Shown here: piece after piece, positions 1 to 6,110 of the stretch | Layout of the letters: each line of letters starts with the position of its first letter | How positions within the stretch are numbered: the first letter of the stretch is position 1 | NCBI GenBank assembly: GCA_015523685.1 | Contig: WAJW01000181.1 | Span: 1-7,970, forward strand | Direction: 5' to 3' | DNA length: 7,970 nucleotides | Origin: Archaeoglobaceae archaeon | GTDB taxonomy: Archaea; Halobacteriota; Archaeoglobi; Archaeoglobales; JdFR-42 | Made by a program: the position numbers and the translations under genes | Notes under the pieces: generated by a model | Databases searched by the model: none | What the model was told of the DNA's origin: nothing | Seen by the model: only the letters and a program-made list of their open reading frames with translations

Positions 1-103
1 CTCCGACAGGCTGGATGCATATCATTTCTCATTCACACCCTGGAATATGTAAAGGTCTTTTAATTCTTATCCCTTAACATGCAGTTATCAATCCGGATTT
101 CCA
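1..103 (+). other. Left edge, possible tail of an upstream + strand gene
   Basis: All three + frames are open at the left edge and stop at 50-52, 61-63 and 75-77. The frame ending at TAA 50-52 reads DRLDAYHFSFTPWNM with codons like those of the window's real genes, so it is my preferred candidate for the last residues of an upstream gene. A T-rich stretch at 57-70 could be its termination zone. A - strand start at 32 (ATG, 10 codons to the edge) with a TATA-like TTAAAAG about 27 bases upstream is an alternative. About 50 bases is too little to decide or to assign a function. Confidence 0.2.
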
Positions 104-118
104 CCGAAATATTTATAT
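104..118 (+). promoter_or_regulatory. BRE/TATA promoter of the aCPSF2-like gene
   Basis: CCGAAA (104-109) followed by TATTTATA (110-117) fits an archaeal BRE plus TATA box. Transcription would begin about 25 bases downstream, near 138-141. That gives a very short leader that still contains the GGAGGTGA at 151-158. It supports independent transcription of the nuclease gene. Confidence 0.5.
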
Positions 119-154
119 CTGTCAATTCTAAAGGCAATTGATTCAAAACTGGAG

Positions 155-1393
155 GTGAATAGAATAACGGTTATTCAATTTCTTGGAGGTTGCAGAGAAG
201 TTGGAAGGTCTGCGGTGCTTGTTGACGGTGTGATGATAGATTATGGTATGAAACCCGCAGACCCACCCGAGTTTCCGGTTAACGGAGTTCATCCATCTTC
301 CGTTGTGATCTCTCACGGTCATCTTGACCACTGTGGGACGGCACCGAATCTTGTTGACTGCAATCCTGAGATCTACATGACTCCTCCCACGAAGGATCTG
401 TCCATTCTTCTTGCAAAAGACTCAAGAAGAATTTTAAACGGCTCTGTAAAGCTATTTGGAGAGGAGGAAATAAAGGAATTTGATCTGAGATCCACACTGG
501 TGGATTACGGGATGACATTCTCAACATCGGGTTGGGACATAACCCTTTACGATGCTGGCCATATTCCCGGAAGTGCATCCATCCTCCTTGAGAGGGATAT
601 GAGCATACTCTATACCGGAGATATTAAGACGGAAGACACAAGGCTTCTCGAGGGGGCTGATACGAAATATCCCCAGCTTGACGCCCTGATTGTTGAGAGC
701 ACGTATTTTGAAACACTGCATCCTGACAGAAGGGAACTTGAAAAGAAGTTCATAGAATCAATAAAAGAAACCCTTGATAATGGAGGCTTTGCCCTTATCC
801 CATCCTTTGCAATTGGAAGGACTCAGGAAGTTCTTTTGATACTGGAGAGGTATGGAATCCATCCATATGTCGATGGGATGGGCAAGGAGGTTTACAGAAT
901 TCTCAGCAATCATCCCAGGTACGTTAGAAATATCAAGAAGCTGAGAAAGGCGGTTGAAAATGCAACTTTTGTGAATGGGAGAAAGAGAAAAAAAGTTCTG
1001 AAAGAACCATCCGTGATCGTCACCACTGCAGGAATGCTGAACGGTGGGCCAGCCCTTTATTACATATCGAACATTCACGATGACAGCAAAAGCAGGATTC
1101 TGCTGACCGGATATCAGGTGGAAGATACGAATGGTAGAATGGCCCTCGAGAAGGGCATGCTCAATATAGATGGTGAGATTGTCAGATTGAAAATGAAGGT
1201 GGAACAGTATGATTTTTCTGCTCATTCAGACGACAGACAGCTAAAAAAAGTTGTGGAAAATGCATGTAATAAAGGTGCAGAGGTCGTATTCACGGTACAC
1301 GGGGAAAATACTGAGAAATTTGCCGAATGGATAAAGGAAAACCTTGGAGTGCAGGCGTTTGCTCCAAAGAATGGAGATGTGTTCGTGCTGTAA
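155..1393 (+). CDS. aCPSF2-like beta-CASP ribonuclease
   Basis: Metallo-beta-lactamase/beta-CASP nuclease, predicted to cut or trim RNA in the cytoplasm using two metal ions. Residue numbers assume GTG 155. Visible motifs are SHGHLDH (53-59), H136 in DAGHIPGS, D156 in TGD, motif A E181 in VEST, PSFAIGRTQ (216-224), motif B H357 in FSAHSD and motif C H382 in VHGE, so the catalytic set looks complete. At 412 residues without N-terminal KH domains it resembles archaeal CPSF2 rather than aCPSF1 (about 630 residues). The opening LGGCREVGRSA differs from the LGGxxEIGKN of RNase J. The start is uncertain: the Shine-Dalgarno-like GGAGGTGA (151-158) contains the GTG itself, and no ATG or TTG lies nearby in frame. 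ATA 164 sits five bases after it and would give a typical family N terminus. The gene has its own promoter and is not coupled to the next operon. The family is clear; the exact RNA substrate is not. Confidence 0.9.
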   Translation: MNRITVIQFLGGCREVGRSAVLVDGVMIDYGMKPADPPEFPVNGVHPSSVVISHGHLDHCGTAPNLVDCNPEIYMTPPTKDLSILLAKDSRRILNGSVKLFGEEEIKEFDLRSTLVDYGMTFSTSGWDITLYDAGHIPGSASILLERDMSILYTGDIKTEDTRLLEGADTKYPQLDALIVESTYFETLHPDRRELEKKFIESIKETLDNGGFALIPSFAIGRTQEVLLILERYGIHPYVDGMGKEVYRILSNHPRYVRNIKKLRKAVENATFVNGRKRKKVLKEPSVIVTTAGMLNGGPALYYISNIHDDSKSRILLTGYQVEDTNGRMALEKGMLNIDGEIVRLKMKVEQYDFSAHSDDRQLKKVVENACNKGAEVVFTVHGENTEKFAEWIKENLGVQAFAPKNGDVFVL

Positions 1394-1420
1394 ATATGTA
1401 TGGTAAAATAATGACAATAT

Positions 1421-1473
1421 TATACGTTAGTAGAGTTTTCAAAAAATTTAAATATTATGTATAGGTTATAGAG
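1421..1473 (+). repeat. Imperfect direct repeat around the operon TATA box
   Basis: TATACGTTAGTAGAG (1421-1435) and TATAGGTTATAGAG (1460-1473) match apart from one substitution and one missing base. The copies lie about 38 bases apart, centre to centre. One ends 11 bases before the TATA box and the other fills the space between the TATA box and the expected transcription start. This could be a pair of regulator sites on a nitrogen-assimilation promoter, but AT-rich sequence makes chance similarity possible. Confidence 0.35.
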
Positions 1474-1499
1474 ACTACAAACTTTTAGTAGTGGTATCT
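1440..1499 (+). promoter_or_regulatory. Promoter and leader of the glutamate synthase operon
   Basis: TTTAAATA (1447-1454) matches the archaeal TATA consensus exactly and follows an A-rich BRE-like run (1440-1446). The expected transcription start is near 1475-1478, giving a leader of about 22-25 bases. The leader can form a weak hairpin, ACTAC (1474-1478) with GTAGT (1488-1492). Only a weak GGT (1493-1495) lies before the ATG, so the ribosome binding site is poor compared with the two downstream genes of the operon. Confidence 0.6.
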
Positions 1500-2420
1500 A
1501 TGTGCGGAATAGCGGGAATAATGTTCAGGGGTAGGAGGAATGCTGGAGAGACCCTCATAAAGATGATGAAAAGGTTTCAGCACAGAGGTACAGACTCCTC
1601 CGGGGTTGCAATATACGGGGGCGTCGAACTCAGTCCGGACGAGTTTCTGATGAAAATAGAGATTTTCGATGAAGACGTTGTGAAAAGGAAAAAGAGAAGG
1701 GAACATGTCGAGAAGGTGATAATGGAGAGATGTGATCTCGACTCCTTCAGGATCCTGAGGACCGGCCCCCTCTATACGATATACGATGCAAGGTTGTCAA
1801 AACTCGATTTTGAAAAGCTCAAAAGTCTTGTCAGAGAGCTGAATTCCATCGAAAACGTCACAGTATTGAATGCGGGAAAGTTCGAGCTCATCAAGGATGT
1901 TGGGCCTGTTGAAGATCTTGAAAATAATTTCAGAGTTTCTGAACTTCCTGGGACTCACGGGATAGGGCATACCAGATATTCCACCGAGAGTGCGGTTGAC
2001 AGATATCGGGCTCATCCGTTTCAGAGCTATGTTGTTCCTGACATAACCGTGGTTCACAACGGGCAGATTACGAATTACTGGAAAACAAGAGAATTGCTTG
2101 AGGAAAAGGGACACATATTCACGACTGATAACGATACAGAGTGCATAGTCCATTATATAGCGGATAAATTGAGGGATGGATACTCACTTCAGGAGGCCCT
2201 GGAGGAAAGTGTAAATGAGCTGGATGGTCCTTTCGCTTACATAATTGCCACACCCGATGAGATTGGCGTGGCCAAGGATAAGCTCGGTCTCAGACCCGCA
2301 CTCGTGGGCCATAACAGGGATGTTTTTGCGATTGCCTCAGAGGAGGTGGCTCTTGAATTTTTTGAAGATCTGGATGTGGAATATCTGGCTCCCGGAGAGG
2401 TGAGGACATTCAGGGGGTAA
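1500..2420 (+). CDS. Glutamate synthase, glutamine amidotransferase subunit
   Basis: Class II (Ntn-type) glutamine amidotransferase that should hydrolyse glutamine and pass ammonia to the FMN subunit. The open frame extends to GTG 1491, but I place the start at ATG 1500 because the catalytic Cys must be residue 2 and become the N terminus after Met removal; the protein then opens MCGIAGI. In the 306 residues one sees QHRGTDSSG (27-35), GHTRYST (156-162, with Arg159 expected to bind the glutamine carboxylate), HNGQITN (186-192), DNDTE (210-214) and KLGLRPA (261-267). Residues of about 42-150 form an insertion between the first strand pair and GHTRYST. The gene covers only the amidotransferase part of a one-piece glutamate synthase. 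It is first in the operon, five bases before the next gene. Relatives include the amidotransferase subunit of bacterial N-methylglutamate synthase, so the product is inferred from family and context. Confidence 0.93.
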   Translation: MCGIAGIMFRGRRNAGETLIKMMKRFQHRGTDSSGVAIYGGVELSPDEFLMKIEIFDEDVVKRKKRREHVEKVIMERCDLDSFRILRTGPLYTIYDARLSKLDFEKLKSLVRELNSIENVTVLNAGKFELIKDVGPVEDLENNFRVSELPGTHGIGHTRYSTESAVDRYRAHPFQSYVVPDITVVHNGQITNYWKTRELLEEKGHIFTTDNDTECIVHYIADKLRDGYSLQEALEESVNELDGPFAYIIATPDEIGVAKDKLGLRPALVGHNRDVFAIASEEVALEFFEDLDVEYLAPGEVRTFRG

Positions 2421-2425
2421 TTGCA

Positions 2426-3097
2426 ATGATAACCATCGATGCGAAAGATATGACCACCAGAGAAATTAACCGGAAAGTAAAAGAGTTGAAAGACGGAGAT
2501 ATGGTCAGGATAGTCAATCCAGGGGCAAAACATTTTCTCCTTGCGGGATTGACGAAGGAAATGGAAGTTGTACTCGAGGGTAACGCCGGATATTTTGTTG
2601 CAACAATGGTTCATGGCCCGAAGGTGATTGTGGAGGGGGATGCGGGATGGTTTGCAGGTGACAACATGACATCTGGCTACCTTGAGGTCCAGGGTGATGT
2701 CGGTGATGGATGCGCACAGGGTATTTACGGTGGTACGATTGTGGTGAGGGGAAATGCAGGGGCGAGAACAGGGGAGATAATGAAAAATGGAACCGTTATA
2801 ATCGGAGGAAATTCAGATTTCATGACAGGTCTGTATATGATGGGTGGAACCATGGTCGTTCTTGGCGATCTTGGCTCCATGGCAGGAGAATCAATTGTCA
2901 GGGGCAGGATATTTGTGAAGGGAAAGGTCAAGAGTCTCGGAAAGAATGCCAAAATAGGAGAGATAGATGAGAAGGATGAGGATTATCTCAGAGATCTTTT
3001 AAAGAGATACGATTTTCCCTCTTTTACAGATGGATTCAGGAAAATTGAGCCAATCAGAACGAGATTCTTCTACGGCCATCCAACCGAGGAGGGATAG
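2426..3097 (+). CDS. Glutamate synthase, GXGXG beta-helix subunit
   Basis: 223-residue protein of the GXGXG family, matching the C-terminal domain of large-subunit glutamate synthase and also related to FwdC/FmdC of formylmethanofuran dehydrogenase. Glycines recur with an exact 19-residue period at 52, 71, 90, 109, 128, 147 and 166, often as GxxG (GNAG, GDAG, GDVG, GNAG, GDLG), as expected for seven turns of a right-handed beta-helix. No catalytic residues are expected; in one-piece enzymes this domain packs between the amidotransferase and synthase sites. The start is ATG 2426, with AGGGGG (2412-2417) eight bases upstream, lying inside the end of the preceding gene. The next gene begins two bases after its stop. 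In one-piece enzymes this domain follows the FMN domain; here its gene precedes the FMN gene. The FwdC-like alternative is unlikely given both neighbours. Confidence 0.93.
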   Translation: MITIDAKDMTTREINRKVKELKDGDMVRIVNPGAKHFLLAGLTKEMEVVLEGNAGYFVATMVHGPKVIVEGDAGWFAGDNMTSGYLEVQGDVGDGCAQGIYGGTIVVRGNAGARTGEIMKNGTVIIGGNSDFMTGLYMMGGTMVVLGDLGSMAGESIVRGRIFVKGKVKSLGKNAKIGEIDEKDEDYLRDLLKRYDFPSFTDGFRKIEPIRTRFFYGHPTEEG

Positions 3098-3099
3098 GC

Positions 3100-4536
3100 A
3101 TGTACGATATTATTTTTGACAGAACTACCTGTACTGAATGTCTTGCGTGTGTTAGATACTGTCCAACAGGGGCTATTGAGGAAAGGAAGGGCATCCCTGT
3201 ACCGAAAGCCCCCCTGAAATGCGTTGGATGCATGAACTGTGTTGACGTCTGCCCGGTAAAGTCTGTGCAGGTCAATCCCGTGGATGATTCCTGGTTCAGG
3301 GGATTATGGAGCAGAAAGAAAATTACTGAGATCCAGCTCAAAGCCGAAACCGGAGATTATATCGTGAGGGGATGCGGATCAACGAGGCCACTTCCTCATT
3401 TCGATGATCTCGTTATCCTTCCCGCCCAGACGTCCAGACCTCCCATTGACAAATACAGGGAACCATGCAATACAAGAGTGGTTCTTGGAACGAGATATGC
3501 GGAAGAACCCCTCGTACTTGACACCCCCATAATGGCGGGTGCCATGAGTTTTGGGGCAATATCTCTTGAGGCAAAGGTGGCTGTAGCCATAGGCACGGCA
3601 ATGAACGGCACGGCAACGAACACTGGAGAGGGGGGCATGCATCCTGAGGAGAGAAAGAATGCTAAATACCTCATCGCTCAGTATGCATCGGGAAGATTTG
3701 GAGTCTCTGCCTTCTATCTGAATTCGGCAGATGCTGTGGAAATCAAAATAGGTCAGGGTGCGAAGGCGGGTATGGGAGGCCATCTTCTCGGTGAGAAGGT
3801 GACGGAAGATATAGCGAGAATAAGAGGAATTCCCGTTGGAACGGATGCTCTGTCACCCGCGAGGCATATGGACATCATAGGCCCTGAGGATCTGAGAATG
3901 AAAATTGAACAGCTCAGGGAGATAACAGACTGGAGGGTCCCCATAGCGGTCAAATATTCTGCAGGAAGGGTGTCGGATGATGTAAAAATTGCGGCGAAGG
4001 CGGGGGCGGATATAATAGTTGTTGACGGACTTCAGGGAGGTACAGGGGCAACTCCCGATGTTGTTGCGGAACATGCAGGTGTTCCAACTCTCGCTGCGAT
4101 TCCACAGGCTGACAGGGCCCTCAGGGAACTTGGGTTGAGGAGCAAGATAAGCCTTGTTGCTGCAGGGGCAATCATGTCGGGGGCAGATGTAGCAAAGGCT
4201 CTCGCTCTGGGTGCAGATGCAGTTCAGATGGCCACACCGCTCCTTGTTGCCATGGGATGCACCGTATGCAGGCAGTGCCACAGTGGAAGATGCCCGAAAG
4301 GAATTGCAACTCAGGATGAGAAACTCAGGAAAAGGTTGAATCCCGAAAAAGCCGGTGTGAGGGTTGGAAATTTCATAAAGGCTGTGACCGACGAACTCAA
4401 AATGCTCACCCAGCAGGCCGGTAAAACGGATGTTACAAATCTTGAGAAGGAGGACCTCAGGGCTCTCACGATTGAAGCATCTGCTATGACGGGGGTCAAA
4501 CTTGCCGGGCTTGAGAGACCTGTAAAAGCCTGGTAA
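3100..4536 (+). CDS. gltB: Archaeal-type glutamate synthase, ferredoxin-FMN subunit
   Basis: Catalytic subunit expected to reduce the adduct of 2-oxoglutarate and ammonia to glutamate. Residues 1-55 are a two-cluster ferredoxin domain with two CxxCxxCxxxCP motifs (C11, C14, C17, C21 and C41, C44, C47, C51). From about 90 onward it is the FMN barrel, with the GGTGATP phosphate loop (313-319) and a C-terminal Fe-S motif at C387, C393 and C398, the spacing used for the 3Fe-4S cluster of glutamate synthase. An additional C390 lies inside that motif. The fused ferredoxin suggests electrons arrive from ferredoxin or an unlinked oxidoreductase; no NAD(P)H-dependent beta subunit is in the window. The central domain of one-piece enzymes is absent. 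GAGGAGGG (3086-3093), six bases before ATG 3100, is a strong ribosome binding site. N-methylglutamate synthase has the same three-part plan, so glutamate as product is likely but not proven. Confidence 0.95.
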   Translation: MYDIIFDRTTCTECLACVRYCPTGAIEERKGIPVPKAPLKCVGCMNCVDVCPVKSVQVNPVDDSWFRGLWSRKKITEIQLKAETGDYIVRGCGSTRPLPHFDDLVILPAQTSRPPIDKYREPCNTRVVLGTRYAEEPLVLDTPIMAGAMSFGAISLEAKVAVAIGTAMNGTATNTGEGGMHPEERKNAKYLIAQYASGRFGVSAFYLNSADAVEIKIGQGAKAGMGGHLLGEKVTEDIARIRGIPVGTDALSPARHMDIIGPEDLRMKIEQLREITDWRVPIAVKYSAGRVSDDVKIAAKAGADIIVVDGLQGGTGATPDVVAEHAGVPTLAAIPQADRALRELGLRSKISLVAAGAIMSGADVAKALALGADAVQMATPLLVAMGCTVCRQCHSGRCPKGIATQDEKLRKRLNPEKAGVRVGNFIKAVTDELKMLTQQAGKTDVTNLEKEDLRALTIEASAMTGVKLAGLERPVKAW

Positions 4537-4539
4537 AAC

Positions 4540-4562
4540 AGACATCCGGCCGGATCCTGTCT
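4540..4562 (+). other. Hairpin just after the glutamate synthase operon
   Basis: The 12-base palindrome ATCCGGCCGGAT (4544-4555) begins eight bases after the operon's last stop codon. It extends through AGAC (4540-4543) pairing with GTCT (4559-4562), with a CCT bulge on the right arm. The folded RNA would be an eight-pair stem with a GGCC loop. No T-run follows, so it is not a classical terminator; it may protect the 3' end of the mRNA or be a protein site. Confidence 0.4.
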
Positions 4563-4584
4563 CCCATCCTCACCTAACAATGGA

Positions 4585-4625
4585 GTTAACTTTAGATAGT
4601 GGAGATTCAAGTAGTGGGATGGTGA
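4585..4625 (+). promoter_or_regulatory. pncA: Promoter and ribosome binding site of the nicotinamidase-like gene
   Basis: TTTAGATA (4591-4598) matches the archaeal TATA consensus at seven of eight positions, and GTTAAC (4585-4590) is a fair BRE. Transcription would begin near 4618-4621. GGTGA (4621-4625) lies four bases before ATG 4630, leaving a leader of about ten bases. This suggests the gene is transcribed separately from the glutamate synthase operon. Confidence 0.45.
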
Positions 4626-4629
4626 CAGT

Positions 4630-5166
4630 ATGAAAGCCCTTGTCGTTATAGACATGCAGAATGATTTCTGTCATCCAGATGGCAGTCTCTATGGAGGTGA
4701 GAGGGTAAGAAGGGTTATAGAACCCCTCAAAGAGCTCATTGAGGAATTCAGAACCCGAGAATACAGGATCGTTTACACCCAGGACTGGCACAGAGAAGAC
4801 GATCCTGAATTCAGGATATGGCCACCTCACTGCATTGAGAACACATGGGGAGCTGAGATCATCGAAGAGTTAAAGCCAGAAAACGATTACACTGTGAAAA
4901 AGAGAAGATATACCGCCTTTTTTGGAACAGATCTCGATCTTTATCTGAGAGAGAATGGAATACAGGAACTGTATCTCTCCGGAGTTCTGACAAACATCTG
5001 CGTTATGCACACAGCTTCAGATGCTGTACTCAGAGGGTATTCTGTTACAGTTATCGGTGACTGTACCGAAGCTCTATCTCAGGAAGAGTATGATTACGCA
5101 ATAAAACACATGAAAAATATTCTGAACTGCAGAATTGAGAACAGCAGGGAGATATTCAGAACGTGA
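4630..5166 (+). CDS. pncA: Nicotinamidase-like cysteine hydrolase
   Basis: Isochorismatase-fold hydrolase, most likely nicotinamidase, which converts nicotinamide to nicotinate and ammonia for NAD recycling. The triad is visible as D8 (VVIDMQNDF), a Lys at 90 or 91 before RRYTAFFGTDL, and C124 in GVLTNICV, where the preceding turn usually carries a cis-peptide. The metal site of nicotinamidases is present: D52 and H54 in TQDWH, and H67 in WPPHC. That metal set separates nicotinamidases from plain isochorismatases, which lack it. The 178-residue length is typical. ATG 4630 is preceded by GGTGA. The stop lies inside the convergent DsrE-like gene, with an 11-base overlap of the 3' ends. Ammonia release gives a loose link to the glutamate synthase operon, but separate promoters argue against a functional unit. 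Another amidase of the same fold is the main alternative. Confidence 0.8.
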   Translation: MKALVVIDMQNDFCHPDGSLYGGERVRRVIEPLKELIEEFRTREYRIVYTQDWHREDDPEFRIWPPHCIENTWGAEIIEELKPENDYTVKKRRYTAFFGTDLDLYLRENGIQELYLSGVLTNICVMHTASDAVLRGYSVTVIGDCTEALSQEEYDYAIKHMKNILNCRIENSREIFRT

Positions 5167-5518
5167 GCACCGCGTCAGCATCCACTGCGAGATCAATAAG
5201 TTTCACAGCTCCTGCAATTTCAACTCCTTCGATAAAATCATCCTGTTTCAATTTCCTGTTTTTTACCGCATTCTCACACACGAGTATTTTTACTCCATGG
5301 GCGAGGGCTTCATCCAGCCTCTGCCTCACGGTTGGCTGACCCTCCTCAGCCCTCTCTTCCTCAAGCATTTTCTTCATAACGGCCTCCACACCATCCTGAA
5401 CGCAGTATACGGTTGTTTCAAATCCCATAGCTGCAGAGATTCCTGCGAACATGAATCCAGATCTCACCTTCCTGTGTTCGTCCATCCCTGAGAGAATCAC
5501 AATCACGACACCACTCAT
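5156..5518 (-). CDS. DsrE-family protein
   Basis: 120-residue protein of the DsrE/DsrF-like fold, a group that includes sulfur carriers and many uncharacterised small proteins. It opens with a beta-strand MSGVVIVILSG, then a helix in which residues 20-32 carry FMFAGISAAMGFE, typical of the family, and has C39 and C81; C81 in the VCENAVKN segment sits where family members often place a reactive cysteine. I chose ATG 5518 instead of ATG 5581. The extra 21 residues would be a basic, hydrophobic extension foreign to the family, and that DNA reads better as a promoter with its TATA box 27 bases upstream, implying a leaderless mRNA. The gene overlaps the convergent nicotinamidase-like gene by 11 bases. 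A sulfur-transfer role is possible in a sulfate reducer but is not shown here, as no dsr or tus genes are nearby. Confidence 0.8.
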   Translation of the reverse strand: MSGVVIVILSGMDEHRKVRSGFMFAGISAAMGFETTVYCVQDGVEAVMKKMLEEERAEEGQPTVRQRLDEALAHGVKILVCENAVKNRKLKQDDFIEGVEIAGAVKLIDLAVDADAVLTF

Positions 5519-5540
5519 CAGCTGAAGAAAAGTAAGGCCC

Positions 5541-5558
5541 AATAAAAATCTTTTCTTT
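5541..5558 (-). promoter_or_regulatory. Promoter of the DsrE-like gene
   Basis: On the - strand TTTTTATT (5548 down to 5541) follows a purine-rich BRE-like AAGAAAAG (5558 down to 5551). Its centre is about 27 bases from ATG 5518 and no Shine-Dalgarno sequence precedes that ATG, which fits transcription starting at or next to the start codon. Confidence 0.4.
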
Positions 5559-5562
5559 TTTG

Positions 5563-5603
5563 AAAAATAGCCCTTTTCCAATTTCTGAATCAGGTCTCCC
5601 TGA
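5563..5603 (-). terminator. Possible terminator after the flavodoxin-like gene
   Basis: On the - strand TCAGG-GAGA-CCTGA (5603 down to 5590) forms a five-pair stem closed by a GNRA-type loop, about 34 bases after the flavodoxin stop. Five Ts follow at 5567-5563, with more T-rich sequence beyond. Archaeal termination depends mainly on T-tracts, so the tract may matter more than the stem. The gap between stem and T-run is too long for a bacterial-style terminator. Confidence 0.3.
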
Positions 5604-5636
5604 CTTCTAAGTGCGATCTCTGGATTTCAGCGATTT

Positions 5637-6110
5637 TCACGTGAAACCATTTCTCTCAAGGAAATCTGAAATTGGTTTTCTGTGCCTGTCATCCCTTATG
5701 AATCTTCTTTTTATTATCAGGGTGTCTCCATGGTTGAACCCCAGTTTTTTCAGTTTATTTTCCAGATTTCTGGCGTATCTTTTTTCATCAAATCCACCAC
5801 AGGTGATAAAAAGATAGACATCCCCTCTCCACTTAACGCTTTCAAGAAATGTGTTCACCGGAGGACAGCTGAACGTCCATTTAGGTGTGCCGAGAAACAG
5901 AACATCCGGGTCATCAATACTGCAATCCTCTATCTTTACCTTCGATTCAGGAATAAATGACAGTATGAGCCACAGCAGATATGGCAGGTCTCTCAATGGC
6001 TTTATTCTGGCCTCTAAAATTTCATGCCTTTTCCGAAGCACATGGATTATTTCACGGGCTACATTTTCCGTGTTCCCCGTCCAGGAAAAATATGCAATGG
6101 CAATTCTCAT
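5637..6110 (-). CDS. Flavodoxin-like FMN protein
   Basis: 157-residue flavodoxin-fold protein, probably a cytoplasmic FMN-binding electron carrier or small flavin reductase. The first strand IAIAYFS leads to the phosphate loop SWTGNT (9-14), followed by a helix. GTPKWTF (74-80) is the second FMN-contacting loop, with W78 placed to stack on the ring, and TCGGFDEK (103-110) the third. Residues 43-54 (PYLLWLILSFIP) are unusually hydrophobic, but too short and too central for a confident membrane segment; they may contact a partner. The stop codon of the upstream ligase overlaps this start as ATGA (6107-6110), so the two should be translationally coupled. No promoter of its own is visible. The fold is clear; the partner and the reaction are unknown, and the link to the ligase is an inference from the overlap. 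Confidence 0.85.
   Translation of the reverse strand: MRIAIAYFSWTGNTENVAREIIHVLRKRHEILEARIKPLRDLPYLLWLILSFIPESKVKIEDCSIDDPDVLFLGTPKWTFSCPPVNTFLESVKWRGDVYLFITCGGFDEKRYARNLENKLKKLGFNHGDTLIIKRRFIRDDRHRKPISDFLERNGFT

Noticed and set aside
758..1225. 155-codon open frame on the - strand inside the aCPSF2-like gene
   Set aside because: It lies wholly under a gene with complete family motifs, has no recognisable domain and shows no promoter; it is a by-product of the opposite strand.
1491..1499. Longer amidotransferase start at GTG 1491
   Set aside because: It would put three residues before the Met-Cys pair and block exposure of the catalytic Cys as the N-terminal residue.
3853..4545. 230-codon open frame on the - strand inside the FMN subunit gene
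   Set aside because: It opposes a strongly conserved coding region, and its composition (many Cys, Ser, Arg and Tyr) is that of a shadow frame.
5135..5491. 118-codon + strand frame over the DsrE-like gene
   Set aside because: The - strand frame has a recognisable fold, a suitable promoter and family length, while the + frame has none of these.
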